Source: Streptococcus toyakuensis
GTDB lineage: Bacteria; Bacillota; Bacilli; Lactobacillales; Streptococcaceae
Assembly: GCF_024346585.1 (NCBI RefSeq)
Contig: NZ_AP024523.1
Span: 815,001 to 879,000 of the forward strand
Length of the DNA stretch: 64,000 bases
Direction: 5' to 3'
The notes under the pieces are model-generated. The model saw only the letters and a program-made list of their open reading frames with translations, searched no databases and was not told the origin of the DNA. Within the stretch, counting starts at the first letter, position 1; the number at the start of each line of letters is the position of its first letter. Of this stretch, positions 8,669-17,090 are shown in pieces. The position numbers were made by a program, and so were the translations under genes.

Positions 8669-9880
8669 ATGTCAAAATTTAATCGTATTCACTTGGTGGT
8701 ATTAGATTCTGTAGGAATCGGTGCTGCACCAGATGCTAATAACTTTGTCAATGCAGGGGTTCCAGATGGAGCTTCTGACACACTGGGACACATTTCTAAA
8801 ACAGTTGGTTTGAATGTGCCAAACATGGCTAAAATTGGTCTGGGAAATATTCCTCGTGAAACTCCTCTTAAGACTGTTCCAGCTGAAAGCAATCCAACAG
8901 GATATGCAACAAAATTAGAGGAAGTATCTCTTGGTAAGGATACTATGACTGGACACTGGGAAATCATGGGACTCAACATTACTGAGCCTTTCGATACTTT
9001 CTGGAATGGATTCCCAGAAGAAATCTTGACAAAAATCGAAGAATTCTCAGGGCGCAAGGTTATTCGTGAAGCTAACAAACCTTACTCAGGAACAGCCGTT
9101 ATCGATGACTTTGGACCACGTCAGATGGAAACTGGAGAGTTGATTATCTATACTTCAGCTGACCCTGTTTTGCAGATTGCTGCCCACGAAGATATTATTC
9201 CTTTGGACGAATTGTACCGTATCTGTGAATACGCTCGTTCGATTACCCTTGAGCGCCCTGCCCTTCTAGGTCGCATCATTGCCCGTCCATATGTCGGTGA
9301 GCCAGGTAACTTCACTCGTACAGCAAATCGTCGTGACTTGGCCGTATCTCCATTTGCACCAACTGTTCTCGATAAACTCAATGAAGCTGGTATCGATACT
9401 TACGCTGTTGGTAAAATCAATGATATCTTTAACGGTGCGGGTATCAACCATGATATGGGTCATAACAAGTCAAACAGCCATGGAATTGATACACTATTGA
9501 AGACCATGGGCCTTGCTGAATTTGAAAAAGGCTTCTCATTCACAAACTTGGTTGACTTTGATGCTCTTTACGGTCACCGCCGTAATGCTCATGGTTACCG
9601 TGATTGCTTGCATGAGTTTGATGAACGCTTGCCTGAAATTATCGCAGCCATGAGAGAGAATGATCTTCTTTTGATTACTGCGGACCATGGAAATGATCCA
9701 ACCTATGCAGGAACAGACCACACTCGCGAATATATTCCATTGTTGGCTTACAGTCCTGCCTTTAAAGGAAATGGTGTCATTCCAGTAGGACATTTTGCAG
9801 ATATTTCAGCGACTGTTGCTGATAACTTTGGTGTTGAAACTGCCATGATTGGGGAAAGTTTCTTAGATAAATTGGTATAA
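8669..9880 (+). CDS. deoB: Phosphopentomutase
   Basis: DeoB converts (deoxy)ribose 1-phosphate, released by nucleoside phosphorylases, to the 5-phosphate. The 403-residue alkaline-phosphatase-superfamily enzyme shows the metal-binding N-terminus [21 protein letters not shown] with the substrate-side residues, and the C-terminal [18 protein letters not shown] metal site. AAGGAG precedes the ATG. Its position between rpiA and punA agrees with its role. Confidence 0.97.
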   Translation: MSKFNRIHLVVLDSVGIGAAPDANNFVNAGVPDGASDTLGHISKTVGLNVPNMAKIGLGNIPRETPLKTVPAESNPTGYATKLEEVSLGKDTMTGHWEIMGLNITEPFDTFWNGFPEEILTKIEEFSGRKVIREANKPYSGTAVIDDFGPRQMETGELIIYTSADPVLQIAAHEDIIPLDELYRICEYARSITLERPALLGRIIARPYVGEPGNFTRTANRRDLAVSPFAPTVLDKLNEAGIDTYAVGKINDIFNGAGINHDMGHNKSNSHGIDTLLKTMGLAEFEKGFSFTNLVDFDALYGHRRNAHGYRDCLHEFDERLPEIIAAMRENDLLLITADHGNDPTYAGTDHTREYIPLLAYSPAFKGNGVIPVGHFADISATVADNFGVETAMIGESFLDKLV

Positions 9881-9881
9881 G

Positions 9882-10424
9882 ATGACACGCTATGCTTCGC
9901 TAGTGAGAGGTATCAATGTTGGGGGCAAGAATAAGGTCGTCATGGCGGAGCTTCGTCAAGAATTGACCGAGTTGGGAATGGAAAAGGTTGAAACTTACAT
10001 CAACAGTGGTAATATTTTCTTTACTTCGACAGCTCCCAAAGCCCAATTGGTTGAAAAGTTAGAGGCCTTCTTTGGAGTCCATTATCCATTTATTCAGAGC
10101 TTTTCCCTACTGAGTCAAGAAGACTATGAAGCAGAAGTGGAAAATCTACCAGATTGGTGGAACGAAGACTTGGCACGAAAAGACGTCCTCTTTTACACTG
10201 AGGGCTTGGATGTGGACCAAGTCATCGCGACAGTTGAGAGTTTAGAGCTGAAAGATGAAGTTCTACATTTTGGAAAACGTGGGATTTTCTGGGGGAAATT
10301 CTCTGAAGAATCCTATTCTAAGACTGCCTATCATAAGTACTTACTTAAGATGCCATTCTATCGCTACATTACCATTCGCAATGCAAAAACCTTTGACAAA
10401 ATCGGTCAAATGCTTAAAAAATAA
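9882..10424 (+). CDS. DUF1697 family protein
   Basis: A 180-residue soluble protein beginning MTRYASLVRGINVGGKNKV, the hallmark of the DUF1697 family (short lines of the form 'lLRGINvGGkn'). YINSGNIFF is a second conserved segment. Function is unknown. The ATG follows the deoB stop by one base with no obvious ribosome site of its own, so translation is probably coupled to deoB. It sits inside the purine salvage operon, but nothing in the sequence ties it to nucleosides. Confidence 0.88.
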   Translation: MTRYASLVRGINVGGKNKVVMAELRQELTELGMEKVETYINSGNIFFTSTAPKAQLVEKLEAFFGVHYPFIQSFSLLSQEDYEAEVENLPDWWNEDLARKDVLFYTEGLDVDQVIATVESLELKDEVLHFGKRGIFWGKFSEESYSKTAYHKYLLKMPFYRYITIRNAKTFDKIGQMLKK

Positions 10425-10439
10425 TAAAGGAGACACACA

Positions 10440-11249
10440 ATGACATTTTTAGATAAAATCAATGAAACAGCTGCTTTCCTGAAAGACAAGGGAATCCAAG
10501 CGCCTGAGTTTGGTCTAATCCTTGGATCAGGACTTGGAGAACTGGCAGAAGAAATCGAAAATCCAGTTGTAGTAGACTATGCTGATATTCCAAACTGGGG
10601 CCGCTCTACAGTAGTTGGTCACGCTGGTAAATTGGTATATGGTGAACTTGCAGGGCGCAAGGTCTTGGCTCTTCAAGGTCGCTTCCATTTCTATGAAGGA
10701 AATCCTCTGGAAGTTGTGACCTTCCCAGTTCGTGTGATGAAAGTCCTCGGATGTGAAGGTGTCATTGTAACCAATGCAGCTGGTGGTATTGGTTATGGGC
10801 CTGGCACTTTGATGGCTATCTCAGACCATATCAATATGACGGGGCAAAACCCATTGATGGGTGAAAACTTAGATGAATTTGGTCCTCGTTTCCCAGATAT
10901 GTCTAAGGCCTACACACCAGAATACCGTGCTACTGCCCATGAAGTGGCTAAAAAACTTGGTATCAAACTTGATGAAGGTGTCTATATCGGTGTTACTGGT
11001 CCGACTTATGAAACACCAGCAGAAATTCGTGCCTATAAGACACTGGGAGCTGATGCAGTCGGTATGTCTACTGTTCCTGAAGTTATTGTAGCAACCCACT
11101 CAGGTTTGAAAGTTCTAGGAATTTCATGTATTACTAACTTTGCAGCTGGATTCCAAGAAGAACTCAACCACGAAGAAGTTGTAGAAGTGACTGAACGTGT
11201 TAAAGGTGATTTCAAAGGTTTGCTTAAAGCAATTCTTGCTGAATTGTAA
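10440..11249 (+). CDS. punA: Purine-nucleoside phosphorylase (trimeric, class I)
   Basis: This enzyme splits inosine and guanosine with phosphate, giving the free base and (deoxy)ribose 1-phosphate, the substrate of DeoB. The 269 residues carry LGSGLGELAEEI (phosphate loop), GRFHFYEGNPLE, TNAAGGIGYGPGTL and TYETPAEIRAY, and the conserved GMSTVPEVIVATHSGL. AAAGGAG lies 9 to 15 bases before the ATG. A separate DeoD-type enzyme is encoded at 13094, so the strain has both classes. Confidence 0.95.
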   Translation: MTFLDKINETAAFLKDKGIQAPEFGLILGSGLGELAEEIENPVVVDYADIPNWGRSTVVGHAGKLVYGELAGRKVLALQGRFHFYEGNPLEVVTFPVRVMKVLGCEGVIVTNAAGGIGYGPGTLMAISDHINMTGQNPLMGENLDEFGPRFPDMSKAYTPEYRATAHEVAKKLGIKLDEGVYIGVTGPTYETPAEIRAYKTLGADAVGMSTVPEVIVATHSGLKVLGISCITNFAAGFQEELNHEEVVEVTERVKGDFKGLLKAILAEL

Positions 11250-11251
11250 TC

Positions 11252-12535
11252 ATGTTAATTGAATTGAGGAGTATTTTTCGAAAAATCCCTTATAATTTTA
11301 GATTATTCATAGCAGTAATTCTTCAAGGAATAGTTTCGGGTTTATCTGGTATAGTTCTCCATTATCTTTTAGAGATGGTGGAGGAGCTAGTTTTTGTTCA
11401 GTCAGAGCATCATAGTGGATTTTTGACAGATGGAGTTTCCTCCTCACGGATAGGACTAAGTTTAATAATCGTGGGTCTTAGCTCATCCTTGATCTGGTAT
11501 TTCTTGCAAAAAGGGTCGAAGATTTATTCCATCAAAGCTCAGATGAAGGATGAGACTTCACAATACAAGCTTCATTTTCTAAAACAGCTATTTCATTCAA
11601 TTTGGCAGATTATTGCAGTTGGAGGGGGAGCGCCTATTGGCAAAGAAGCTGCACCACGAGAGATTGGGACTCTATTTGCAGGAAAAATTGGAAAAATATG
11701 TATACTGTCTATGAAGGATCGTATCTTTCTCCTTGCTTGTGGTGCTGGTGCTGGTTTAGCGGCTGTTTATCAGGTTCCATTAACAAGTGTCTTCTTTGTT
11801 TTTGAAACCCTAGGAATTGCTCTATCTATTAAACGATTTGTCTTAGTCGGTTTGACTACCTATGTCTCAACCTATATAGCAGGCTGGGTTATTTCAGATC
11901 AGGCTCTCTACCAGATTCCAGCTATCACATGGTCATTAAAGGAAATATGGATTATTCCCTTATTACTTCTTTTCTTAACTCCACTAGCTTGTCTTTTTGG
12001 TCGCTTAAGTAAGGCAGCGTCTTCAAACAGAATAAAAGATAAACGAATACTTCTAACATTGCCCTCAGCTTTTCTTTTTCTTGTTGGTCTTGCAAGTTCC
12101 TTTCCACATCTACTTGGAAATGGACGGATGATGGCTCAGGAAATTTTAAATGGTAGCAGTGGTCAAACAGTGCTTCTCATGTTTTTCCTAAAAGCAGTGG
12201 TCGTTCTTATTATCCTTTGGGCAGGGGCCTATGGTGGTACTCTTACACCATCTTTTGCCTTGGGGATAGCTGGAGCTGCCCTCTTGGGCATGATTCTAGG
12301 TTTGGACAGTCAGCCAACCGTTTTACTTTTGGGATCGGTTTGCTTTTTGTCTGTGACCTTGAGGGCGCCCATTTCTGCAACAGGATTAGTTATAGGTTTC
12401 ACTGGGCTAGGTATAGATTCTCTTCCGTATCTCTTAGTAACAGCTGTTTTAGCCTATGAATTTGCAAAAATGTTAGACCACTTTCCTTGGGCTAGCATAC
12501 TGAGTCAGAAGTCAAAGAATAAAGTAATTAGGTAG
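11252..12535 (+). CDS. ClC-family chloride channel or H+/Cl- antiporter
   Basis: A 427-residue membrane protein with about ten hydrophobic segments. GGGAPIGKEAAPREIG corresponds to the conserved GKEGP-type selectivity motif, with Ala replacing Gly. AGAGLAAVYQVPLTSVFFVFE matches the following GxFxxPxxG-type helix. AYGGTLTPSFALG is the third signature. The start lies 2 bases after the punA stop, so it belongs to the rpiA operon. The CBS domains seen in some homologues are absent. Whether it is a channel or a proton-coupled exchanger cannot be decided here. Confidence 0.88.
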   Translation: MLIELRSIFRKIPYNFRLFIAVILQGIVSGLSGIVLHYLLEMVEELVFVQSEHHSGFLTDGVSSSRIGLSLIIVGLSSSLIWYFLQKGSKIYSIKAQMKDETSQYKLHFLKQLFHSIWQIIAVGGGAPIGKEAAPREIGTLFAGKIGKICILSMKDRIFLLACGAGAGLAAVYQVPLTSVFFVFETLGIALSIKRFVLVGLTTYVSTYIAGWVISDQALYQIPAITWSLKEIWIIPLLLLFLTPLACLFGRLSKAASSNRIKDKRILLTLPSAFLFLVGLASSFPHLLGNGRMMAQEILNGSSGQTVLLMFFLKAVVVLIILWAGAYGGTLTPSFALGIAGAALLGMILGLDSQPTVLLLGSVCFLSVTLRAPISATGLVIGFTGLGIDSLPYLLVTAVLAYEFAKMLDHFPWASILSQKSKNKVIR

Positions 12536-12686
12536 GAAATTCCCATTTCTTCTAGTCAATGATTTGATTTAAAAGATTAAAAAAACTCTCAATTTATTTA
12601 TAACTGTTTTAAATAAAAATGAAGTAGGCCTATTGGAATCTTGATTGAATCCGATTTTTCCTAGTTATGAAATATAAAAATAAAAA

Positions 12687-13093
12687 AAAGAAAGGTAGAG
12701 CGTGTGTTCTGATTTGAACACGAGCGAAAAACTTTTCTAAAAACTCAGAAGAGAAGGGGAGTTCGGGATTGAATTGAAGCCGCTCTAATCTTCTCAATAT
12801 CATCAAAATTAAGAAAGAAAGGAATTGAACCCACCCTAAAAGCAGTGGGGGAAAGATAGTTGGTCTAGCGAGCATCGCTCACTGCGCCCAACTCCTATTT
12901 TCCCTTCGCTTTTTGACGGGTTTGGTATCTTTCTGATTATAAATTTTAGAATAAAGAAAGGATGGGTTAACTGTATTCATTGAACTGAATACGGGCGGAG
13001 AACTGTGTAAAAAAGATAAACTGTCTAGCATCTGAGATGCTTCGTCAGTTTCCTATTTTTACTTTGTTCTCTGTCGCCCTTTATATCTTAACT
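12687..13093 (+). other. Structured, repeated leader region upstream of deoD
   Basis: The 558 bases between the ClC gene and deoD hold no convincing gene. Two related modules, possibly three, start with AAAGAAAGG (near 12687, 12814 and 12953). In the first, GTGTTC/GAACAC (12704-12721) forms a hairpin, and AGTTGG (12858-12863) pairs with CCAACT (12888-12893) around an inner GAGC/GCTC hairpin. In the last, GTATTC/GAATAC (12973-12992) is followed by an outer stem GGGCG-GAGAAC (12993-13003) with GTTCTC-CGCCC (13066-13079). That stem encloses AAACTG/CAGTTT and GCATC/GATGC. The element lies within the predicted deoD 5' untranslated region. The stretch 12536-12686 is AT-rich and shows nothing else. 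Confidence 0.6.
12913..12942 (+). promoter_or_regulatory. Likely deoD promoter
   Basis: -35 TTGACG (12913-12918) and -10 TTATAA (12937-12942), 18 bases apart, with TG one base before the -10. The start would be near 12950, giving a leader of about 140 bases that contains the whole last structured module. Confidence 0.55.
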
Positions 13094-13804
13094 ATGTCTA
13101 TCCATATTGCTGCTCAGCAGGGTGAAATTGCTGATAAAATTCTTCTTCCTGGGGATCCTCTTCGTGCTAAATTTATTGCGGAGAATTTCCTTGAAGATGC
13201 TGTTTGTTTTAACGAAGTGCGTAACATGTTTGGTTACACTGGTACTTACAAGGGCCACCGTGTATCTGTCATGGGAACTGGGATGGGGATGCCATCGATT
13301 TCGATTTATGCGCGTGAGTTAATTGTTGACTACGGTGTGAAGAAATTGATCCGTGTGGGAACAGCAGGTTCATTGAATGAAGATGTTCACGTTCGTGAAT
13401 TAGTTTTGGCGCAGGCAGCGGCAACCAACTCTAACATCATCCGCAATGACTGGCCACAGTACGATTTCCCACAAATCGCTAGCTTTGATTTGCTGGACAA
13501 GGCCTACCATATCGCCAAAGAACTCGGTATGACAACCCACGTTGGGAACGTTTTATCATCTGATGTTTTTTACTCAAACTACTTTGAAAAGAACATCGAA
13601 CTTGGTAAATGGGGAGTCAAGGCTGTGGAAATGGAAGCAGCAGCCCTTTACTATCTGGCAGCCCAACACCATGTTGACACGCTTGCTATCATGACTATTT
13701 CTGATAGTTTGGTCAATCCAGATGAAGACACGACTGCAGAAGAACGTCAAAATACCTTCACCGATATGATGAAGGTTGGTTTGGAAACCTTGATTGCAGA
13801 ATAA
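13094..13804 (+). CDS. deoD: Purine-nucleoside phosphorylase (hexameric, DeoD type)
   Basis: DeoD phosphorolyses 6-oxo- and 6-aminopurine nucleosides, so unlike PunA it can act on adenosine. The 236 residues include [28 protein letters not shown] (phosphate site), [17 protein letters not shown] and TISDSL with the catalytic Asp. An in-frame ATG at 13037 lies inside the leader hairpins; [10 protein letters not shown] at 13094 is the family start. There is no Shine-Dalgarno sequence before this ATG (TTTATATCTTAACT), which is unusual here. A strong terminator follows. Confidence 0.95.
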   Translation: MSIHIAAQQGEIADKILLPGDPLRAKFIAENFLEDAVCFNEVRNMFGYTGTYKGHRVSVMGTGMGMPSISIYARELIVDYGVKKLIRVGTAGSLNEDVHVRELVLAQAAATNSNIIRNDWPQYDFPQIASFDLLDKAYHIAKELGMTTHVGNVLSSDVFYSNYFEKNIELGKWGVKAVEMEAAALYYLAAQHHVDTLAIMTISDSLVNPDEDTTAEERQNTFTDMMKVGLETLIAE

Positions 13805-13814
13805 AAGGGAACAC

Positions 13815-13850
13815 AAAAGGAAGATTTTCTGAATGAAAATCTTCCTTTTT
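13815..13850 (+). terminator. Terminator of deoD
   Basis: AAAAGGAAGATTTTC (13815-13829) pairs perfectly with GAAAATCTTCCTTTT (13835-13849), 5-base loop, followed by T residues. Confidence 0.92.
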
Positions 13851-13895
13851 TAGTCATTCACTACATACTGTCCTTAATGAATGTTACTCTATTGT

Positions 13896-14408
13896 CTATT
13901 TTTTAAGAGATTGCAAGAAATAATCAATCTCTGCTTGAGAATGGAGAATATGCATCTTTTCAGGGTAGGTATCACTTAATTTTTGGTATCTTTCCTTAGC
14001 ATTATTAGTCCGTCCATCCCAGAGAATCCATCTGATAAATTCCCAATTAAATTGTTCTTGACAACCAGCTGCCATACTTTCTCTGACCTTGCCTCGGTAT
14101 TTGAAATAACGCTTAAAAGCTCGAAAGAGACAGGTCAATGGCGAAAAATTAAGAAAGATGATTTGGTCAGCTTCCTGCATTCTTTCTTCGTAATAGCACC
14201 AAGAATAATTCCCATCAGTGATCCAAGCTTCATGCTTGGTGAGAAAGCTTTTCATCTCGGTCAACATCCATTCGCGGTCACTGTCTTGCCAACCAGGTTG
14301 AAATTGGAGTGTATCCATGTGAAGTTTTGGGATGGAGTAGTAGAGAGATAACTTTTCAGCTAGCGTTGACTTACCAGCACCAGAATATCCGATAATTGCG
14401 ATTTTCAT
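13896..14408 (-). CDS. P-loop kinase, 'topology modulation' (FlaR-like) family
   Basis: A 170-residue protein with an adenylate-kinase-like fold. Walker A is GYSGAGKST at residues 7-15, followed by LHMDTLQFQPGW and the ITDGNYSW segment found in proteins annotated as DNA topology modulation protein FlaR. The real substrate of this family is unclear; small-molecule phosphorylation is likely from the fold. It is transcribed in the same direction as rpsT, downstream of it, with a terminator between. Confidence 0.8.
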   Translation of the reverse strand: MKIAIIGYSGAGKSTLAEKLSLYYSIPKLHMDTLQFQPGWQDSDREWMLTEMKSFLTKHEAWITDGNYSWCYYEERMQEADQIIFLNFSPLTCLFRAFKRYFKYRGKVRESMAAGCQEQFNWEFIRWILWDGRTNNAKERYQKLSDTYPEKMHILHSQAEIDYFLQSLKK

Positions 14409-14430
14409 TTTCTACCCTTTCCTATTTGGA

Positions 14431-14460
14431 GACAAAAAAACAGCCTCTATGGACTGTTTC
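14431..14460 (-). terminator. Terminator of rpsT
   Basis: On the reverse strand AAACAGTC pairs with GGCTGTTT (14438-14445 with 14452-14459, one G-U pair), followed by seven T residues. Confidence 0.85.
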
Positions 14461-14697
14461 TTATTTAGCAAGTTTAGCTGAAAGACGAGCTTTATCGCGG
14501 CTTGCTTTGTTTTTGTGAATCAAACCTTTAGTTTCTGCTTTATCGATAGCTGAGCTAGCAGCACGGAAAAGTTCTTCAGATGGGTTTGCTTCGAAAGCTT
14601 TGATAGCAGTACGCATAGCTGATTTTTGAGCTGAGTTCTTTTCGTTTTGTTTAACGTTCAATTCAGCGCGTTTGATAGCTGATTTAATGTTTGCCAA
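14461..14697 (-). CDS. rpsT: 30S ribosomal protein S20
   Basis: S20 binds 16S rRNA early in 30S assembly. The 78-residue product is Lys/Arg/Ala-rich and reads (M)[19 protein letters not shown] at its start. The start codon is TTG at 14695-14697, with GGAGG eight bases upstream. An in-frame ATG at 14712 overlaps the Shine-Dalgarno sequence and is rejected. A UUG start is also known for rpsT in E. coli, where it limits expression, so it may serve autoregulation here. Confidence 0.95.
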
Positions 14698-14764
14698 TGT
14701 TCTTACCTCCATATTTACTAACTATACCATTATATCTGAAAACTGACGTTTTGACAAGGGAAAA

Positions 14765-15685
14765 TTATTTTTTTAAGTAAATTTCATCGATTTCATGGTT
14801 CTTTGTTTTATGTAGAATCACTTCCGCACGATTTCTGGTTGGTTCAATATAATTTTGTAGATTTGTGAGATTGATACTAGTCCAGACCTGATGGGCAAAG
14901 GATTCCACTTCTCCAATTGGCATTTGAGTAAAACGATAATAGTAGCTATCAGGGTCGTTTTGGGCTAGGCTCAGCATCTTCAAGAAACGGTCCAGATACC
15001 AACTCTCGATGTCATCGACTGCAGCATCAACATAGATGGAAAAGTCAAAGAAGTCAGTAATGTAGAGACGCTCGTTTTGTGGATTTTGAAAGACATTTAT
15101 TCCCTCAACAATGACAAAATCAGCAGCTTTGACGCTTTGCTTTTCCTCGGGTACGATGTCGTAGACTTCATGAGAATAGACAGGAATATCCACATCTTGT
15201 CCATTTTTGATGCGATTCAGGAAGTTGAGAAGAGCTTCCATATCATAGCTTTCAGGAAATCCCTTGCGATTTAAAATTCCTTGTTCAATCAAGGTTTGGT
15301 TGGGATAGAGAAAGCCGTCAGTTGTTACCAACTCAACTGTAGCATCTGTAAGTGTACGGGACAGTAGGATTTGAAGTAGGCGACTGGTTGTGGATTTTCC
15401 AACGGCAACACTCCCAGAAACCCCAATGATAAAAGGCTGAGATTTGCTTTCACGTTGAAGGAAAATCCCTTTTGAAAAGGCCAAATCATCCTTGGTACGC
15501 TTGTAAATCTGGATGAGATGGGCTAGAGGAAGATAGACATCGGTAACATCCTGCAAGCTAATCTGGTCATTAAAACTCTTGATGGATTCTAATTCCTCTT
15601 CTGTCAAAGGAGGTGTTGTTTTTCGATGTAAAGATTGCCAAGTCTGGCGGCTGATTTTTTCAAAATGTAAAAATTCGTTGGTCAT
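14765..15685 (-). CDS. coaA: Pantothenate kinase (type I)
   Basis: CoaA phosphorylates pantothenate, the first and controlling step of coenzyme A synthesis. The 306-residue length is typical of type I enzymes. [12 protein letters not shown] is the P-loop, and [29 protein letters not shown] and DPDSYYYRF are characteristic. An in-frame ATG exists 38 codons upstream, but AGGGGA precedes the ATG at 15685 ([10 protein letters not shown]), which matches the family start. Confidence 0.95.
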   Translation of the reverse strand: MTNEFLHFEKISRQTWQSLHRKTTPPLTEEELESIKSFNDQISLQDVTDVYLPLAHLIQIYKRTKDDLAFSKGIFLQRESKSQPFIIGVSGSVAVGKSTTSRLLQILLSRTLTDATVELVTTDGFLYPNQTLIEQGILNRKGFPESYDMEALLNFLNRIKNGQDVDIPVYSHEVYDIVPEEKQSVKAADFVIVEGINVFQNPQNERLYITDFFDFSIYVDAAVDDIESWYLDRFLKMLSLAQNDPDSYYYRFTQMPIGEVESFAHQVWTSINLTNLQNYIEPTRNRAEVILHKTKNHEIDEIYLKK

Positions 15686-15747
15686 TTGTTTTCCCCTAGA
15701 TATTTTGTTTATCATACCATAAAAAGCTAAAAAAATAAAGCGGTTTC

Positions 15748-15776
15748 TTGATGATAGTAAGCCAATATCGTATAAT
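15748..15776 (+). promoter_or_regulatory. Promoter of the 134-residue membrane protein gene
   Basis: -35 TTGATG (15748-15753) and -10 TATAAT (15771-15776), spacing 17. It is followed by a leader of about 100 bases with a TATAAGCTTATA palindrome and a GC-poor stem. Confidence 0.7.
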
Positions 15777-15885
15777 AGAGGTAGATAGAGGCTGAACAAT
15801 TTATTGATGAAGTAGGAGATAGTTTCTACCGATTTATAAGCTTATAAAGGGGGCTTTTTAGTTCACAACTGATAGGAGGTGTACT

Positions 15886-16290
15886 ATGAAAATCTTAAAA
15901 CGTTACATATTGGAACTCTGTTTTATTTTAAGTTTTGCACTACCTTTTATAAAAGGGGCGAATGCGGATAATGGTAGACGCTTTGTGGAAACCTATTACG
16001 GTTTTACTTTTTTGATGGAACATGCTATTGTAACAGCTATTTTTATCTGTTCGCTCTTGATTGCTTGGCTACTCAAAAAACGGTGGACGAAACGGCTTGC
16101 TGCTGGAAGTTATGTCTTTTTAGTCCTATGGATTGCTACAGAGGGTTATTTATTCCGCATGTCACTAGAAGATTTAATCCGACTTTGGACAAGTTTGGAA
16201 ATCCTGACAAAAACGTATCAGTTGGGCTTTTATCTAAACATCTTATTGGGAATCCTGTTGATGATTAAGCATCTGAAGGTTAAGCAATAG
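15886..16290 (+). CDS. Small membrane protein of unknown function
   Basis: This 134-residue protein has four hydrophobic segments (about 7-24, 43-65, 70-90 and 110-128) separated by basic loops. AGGAGGTG precedes the ATG. Nothing in it points to a catalytic or transport role, and I do not recognise the family. It stands alone between divergently read coaA and rsmC, with its own promoter and a terminator at 16394. Confidence 0.75.
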   Translation: MKILKRYILELCFILSFALPFIKGANADNGRRFVETYYGFTFLMEHAIVTAIFICSLLIAWLLKKRWTKRLAAGSYVFLVLWIATEGYLFRMSLEDLIRLWTSLEILTKTYQLGFYLNILLGILLMIKHLKVKQ

Positions 16291-16393
16291 TAATAAAAAT
16301 GCGCCTGATTATAGATGATAAACTTTTTGTTTTATCCTGACTATGATATTTATGGTTCTAAATGGTTTATCATTTATCTATAAGTGTTGAAAG

Positions 16394-16440
16394 AGATTGA
16401 AGAAAATGTTTTACTTACTAGCTTTCTTCAGTCTTTTTCG
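16394..16440 (+). terminator. Terminator downstream of the membrane protein gene
   Basis: AGATTGAAGAAA (16394-16405) pairs with TTTCTTCAGTCT (16423-16434), a 12-pair stem with one G-U and a 17-base loop, then TTTTCGTTTT. Confidence 0.75.
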
Positions 16441-16463
16441 TTTTATCATCAATTTGTAAACGA

Positions 16464-16493
16464 TTTACAATTTAAGGCAAATTATGGTAAAAT
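16464..16493 (+). promoter_or_regulatory. rsmC promoter, predicted leaderless
   Basis: -35 TTTACA (16464-16469), 18-base spacer, extended -10 TGGTAAAAT (16485-16493). The ATG starts at 16500, six bases after the -10, where transcription itself should begin. No Shine-Dalgarno sequence is present. Confidence 0.75.
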
Positions 16494-16499
16494 AGTTTC

Positions 16500-17090
16500 A
16501 TGAGTAAAATGTATTATGCAGAAAATCCTGATGCTGCTCACGACATTCATGAGTTGAGAGTGGACTTGTTGGGAGAAAAAATGACCTTTTTGACGGATGC
16601 GGGTGTTTTTAGCAAGAAAATGATTGACTTTGGAAGTCAACTCTTGCTCAAGTGTCTTGAGGTCAACCAAGGAGAAACTGTCCTGGATGTAGGCTGTGGT
16701 TACGGACCTTTGGGCTTGTCTTTAGCTAAAGCTTATGGCGTTCAGTCTACCATGGTCGACATCAATAATCGTGCCTTGGATTTGGCGCGACAAAATGCTA
16801 AACGAAATAAAGTAGAAGCGACGATTTTCCAGTCCAACATCTATGAACAAGTTGAAGGGGAATTTGACCATGTCATTTCCAATCCTCCTATCCGTGCGGG
16901 CAAGCAAGTGGTTCATGAAATCATTGAGAAAAGTAAAGATTTCTTGGAAACTGGTGGAGATTTAACAATCGTTATCCAGAAGAAACAAGGGGCCCCAAGC
17001 GCCAAGTCAAAGATGGAGGAAGTGTTTGGCAATTGTGAAATCGTCAAAAAAGATAAGGGATACTATATCCTTAGAAGTGTGAAAGAATGA
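16500..17090 (+). CDS. rsmC: Class I SAM-dependent methyltransferase, RsmC-like
   Basis: A 196-residue methyltransferase resembling the catalytic domain of RsmC, the 16S rRNA guanine-N2 (G1207) enzyme. VLDVGCGYGPLGL is the SAM-binding motif I, and SNPPIRAG is the NPP catalytic motif for exocyclic amino methylation. It is shorter than E. coli RsmC, having only the C-terminal domain. Its last 4 bases overlap the start of pdp (ATGA), so it heads the pyrimidine salvage operon. An rRNA target is inferred from the family. Confidence 0.85.
   Translation: MSKMYYAENPDAAHDIHELRVDLLGEKMTFLTDAGVFSKKMIDFGSQLLLKCLEVNQGETVLDVGCGYGPLGLSLAKAYGVQSTMVDINNRALDLARQNAKRNKVEATIFQSNIYEQVEGEFDHVISNPPIRAGKQVVHEIIEKSKDFLETGGDLTIVIQKKQGAPSAKSKMEEVFGNCEIVKKDKGYYILRSVKE

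Noticed and set aside
12630-12875. Reverse-strand frame of 81 codons upstream of deoD
   Set aside because: It lies over the structured leader modules, its protein is low-complexity hydrophobic/basic, and it has no ribosome site or promoter.
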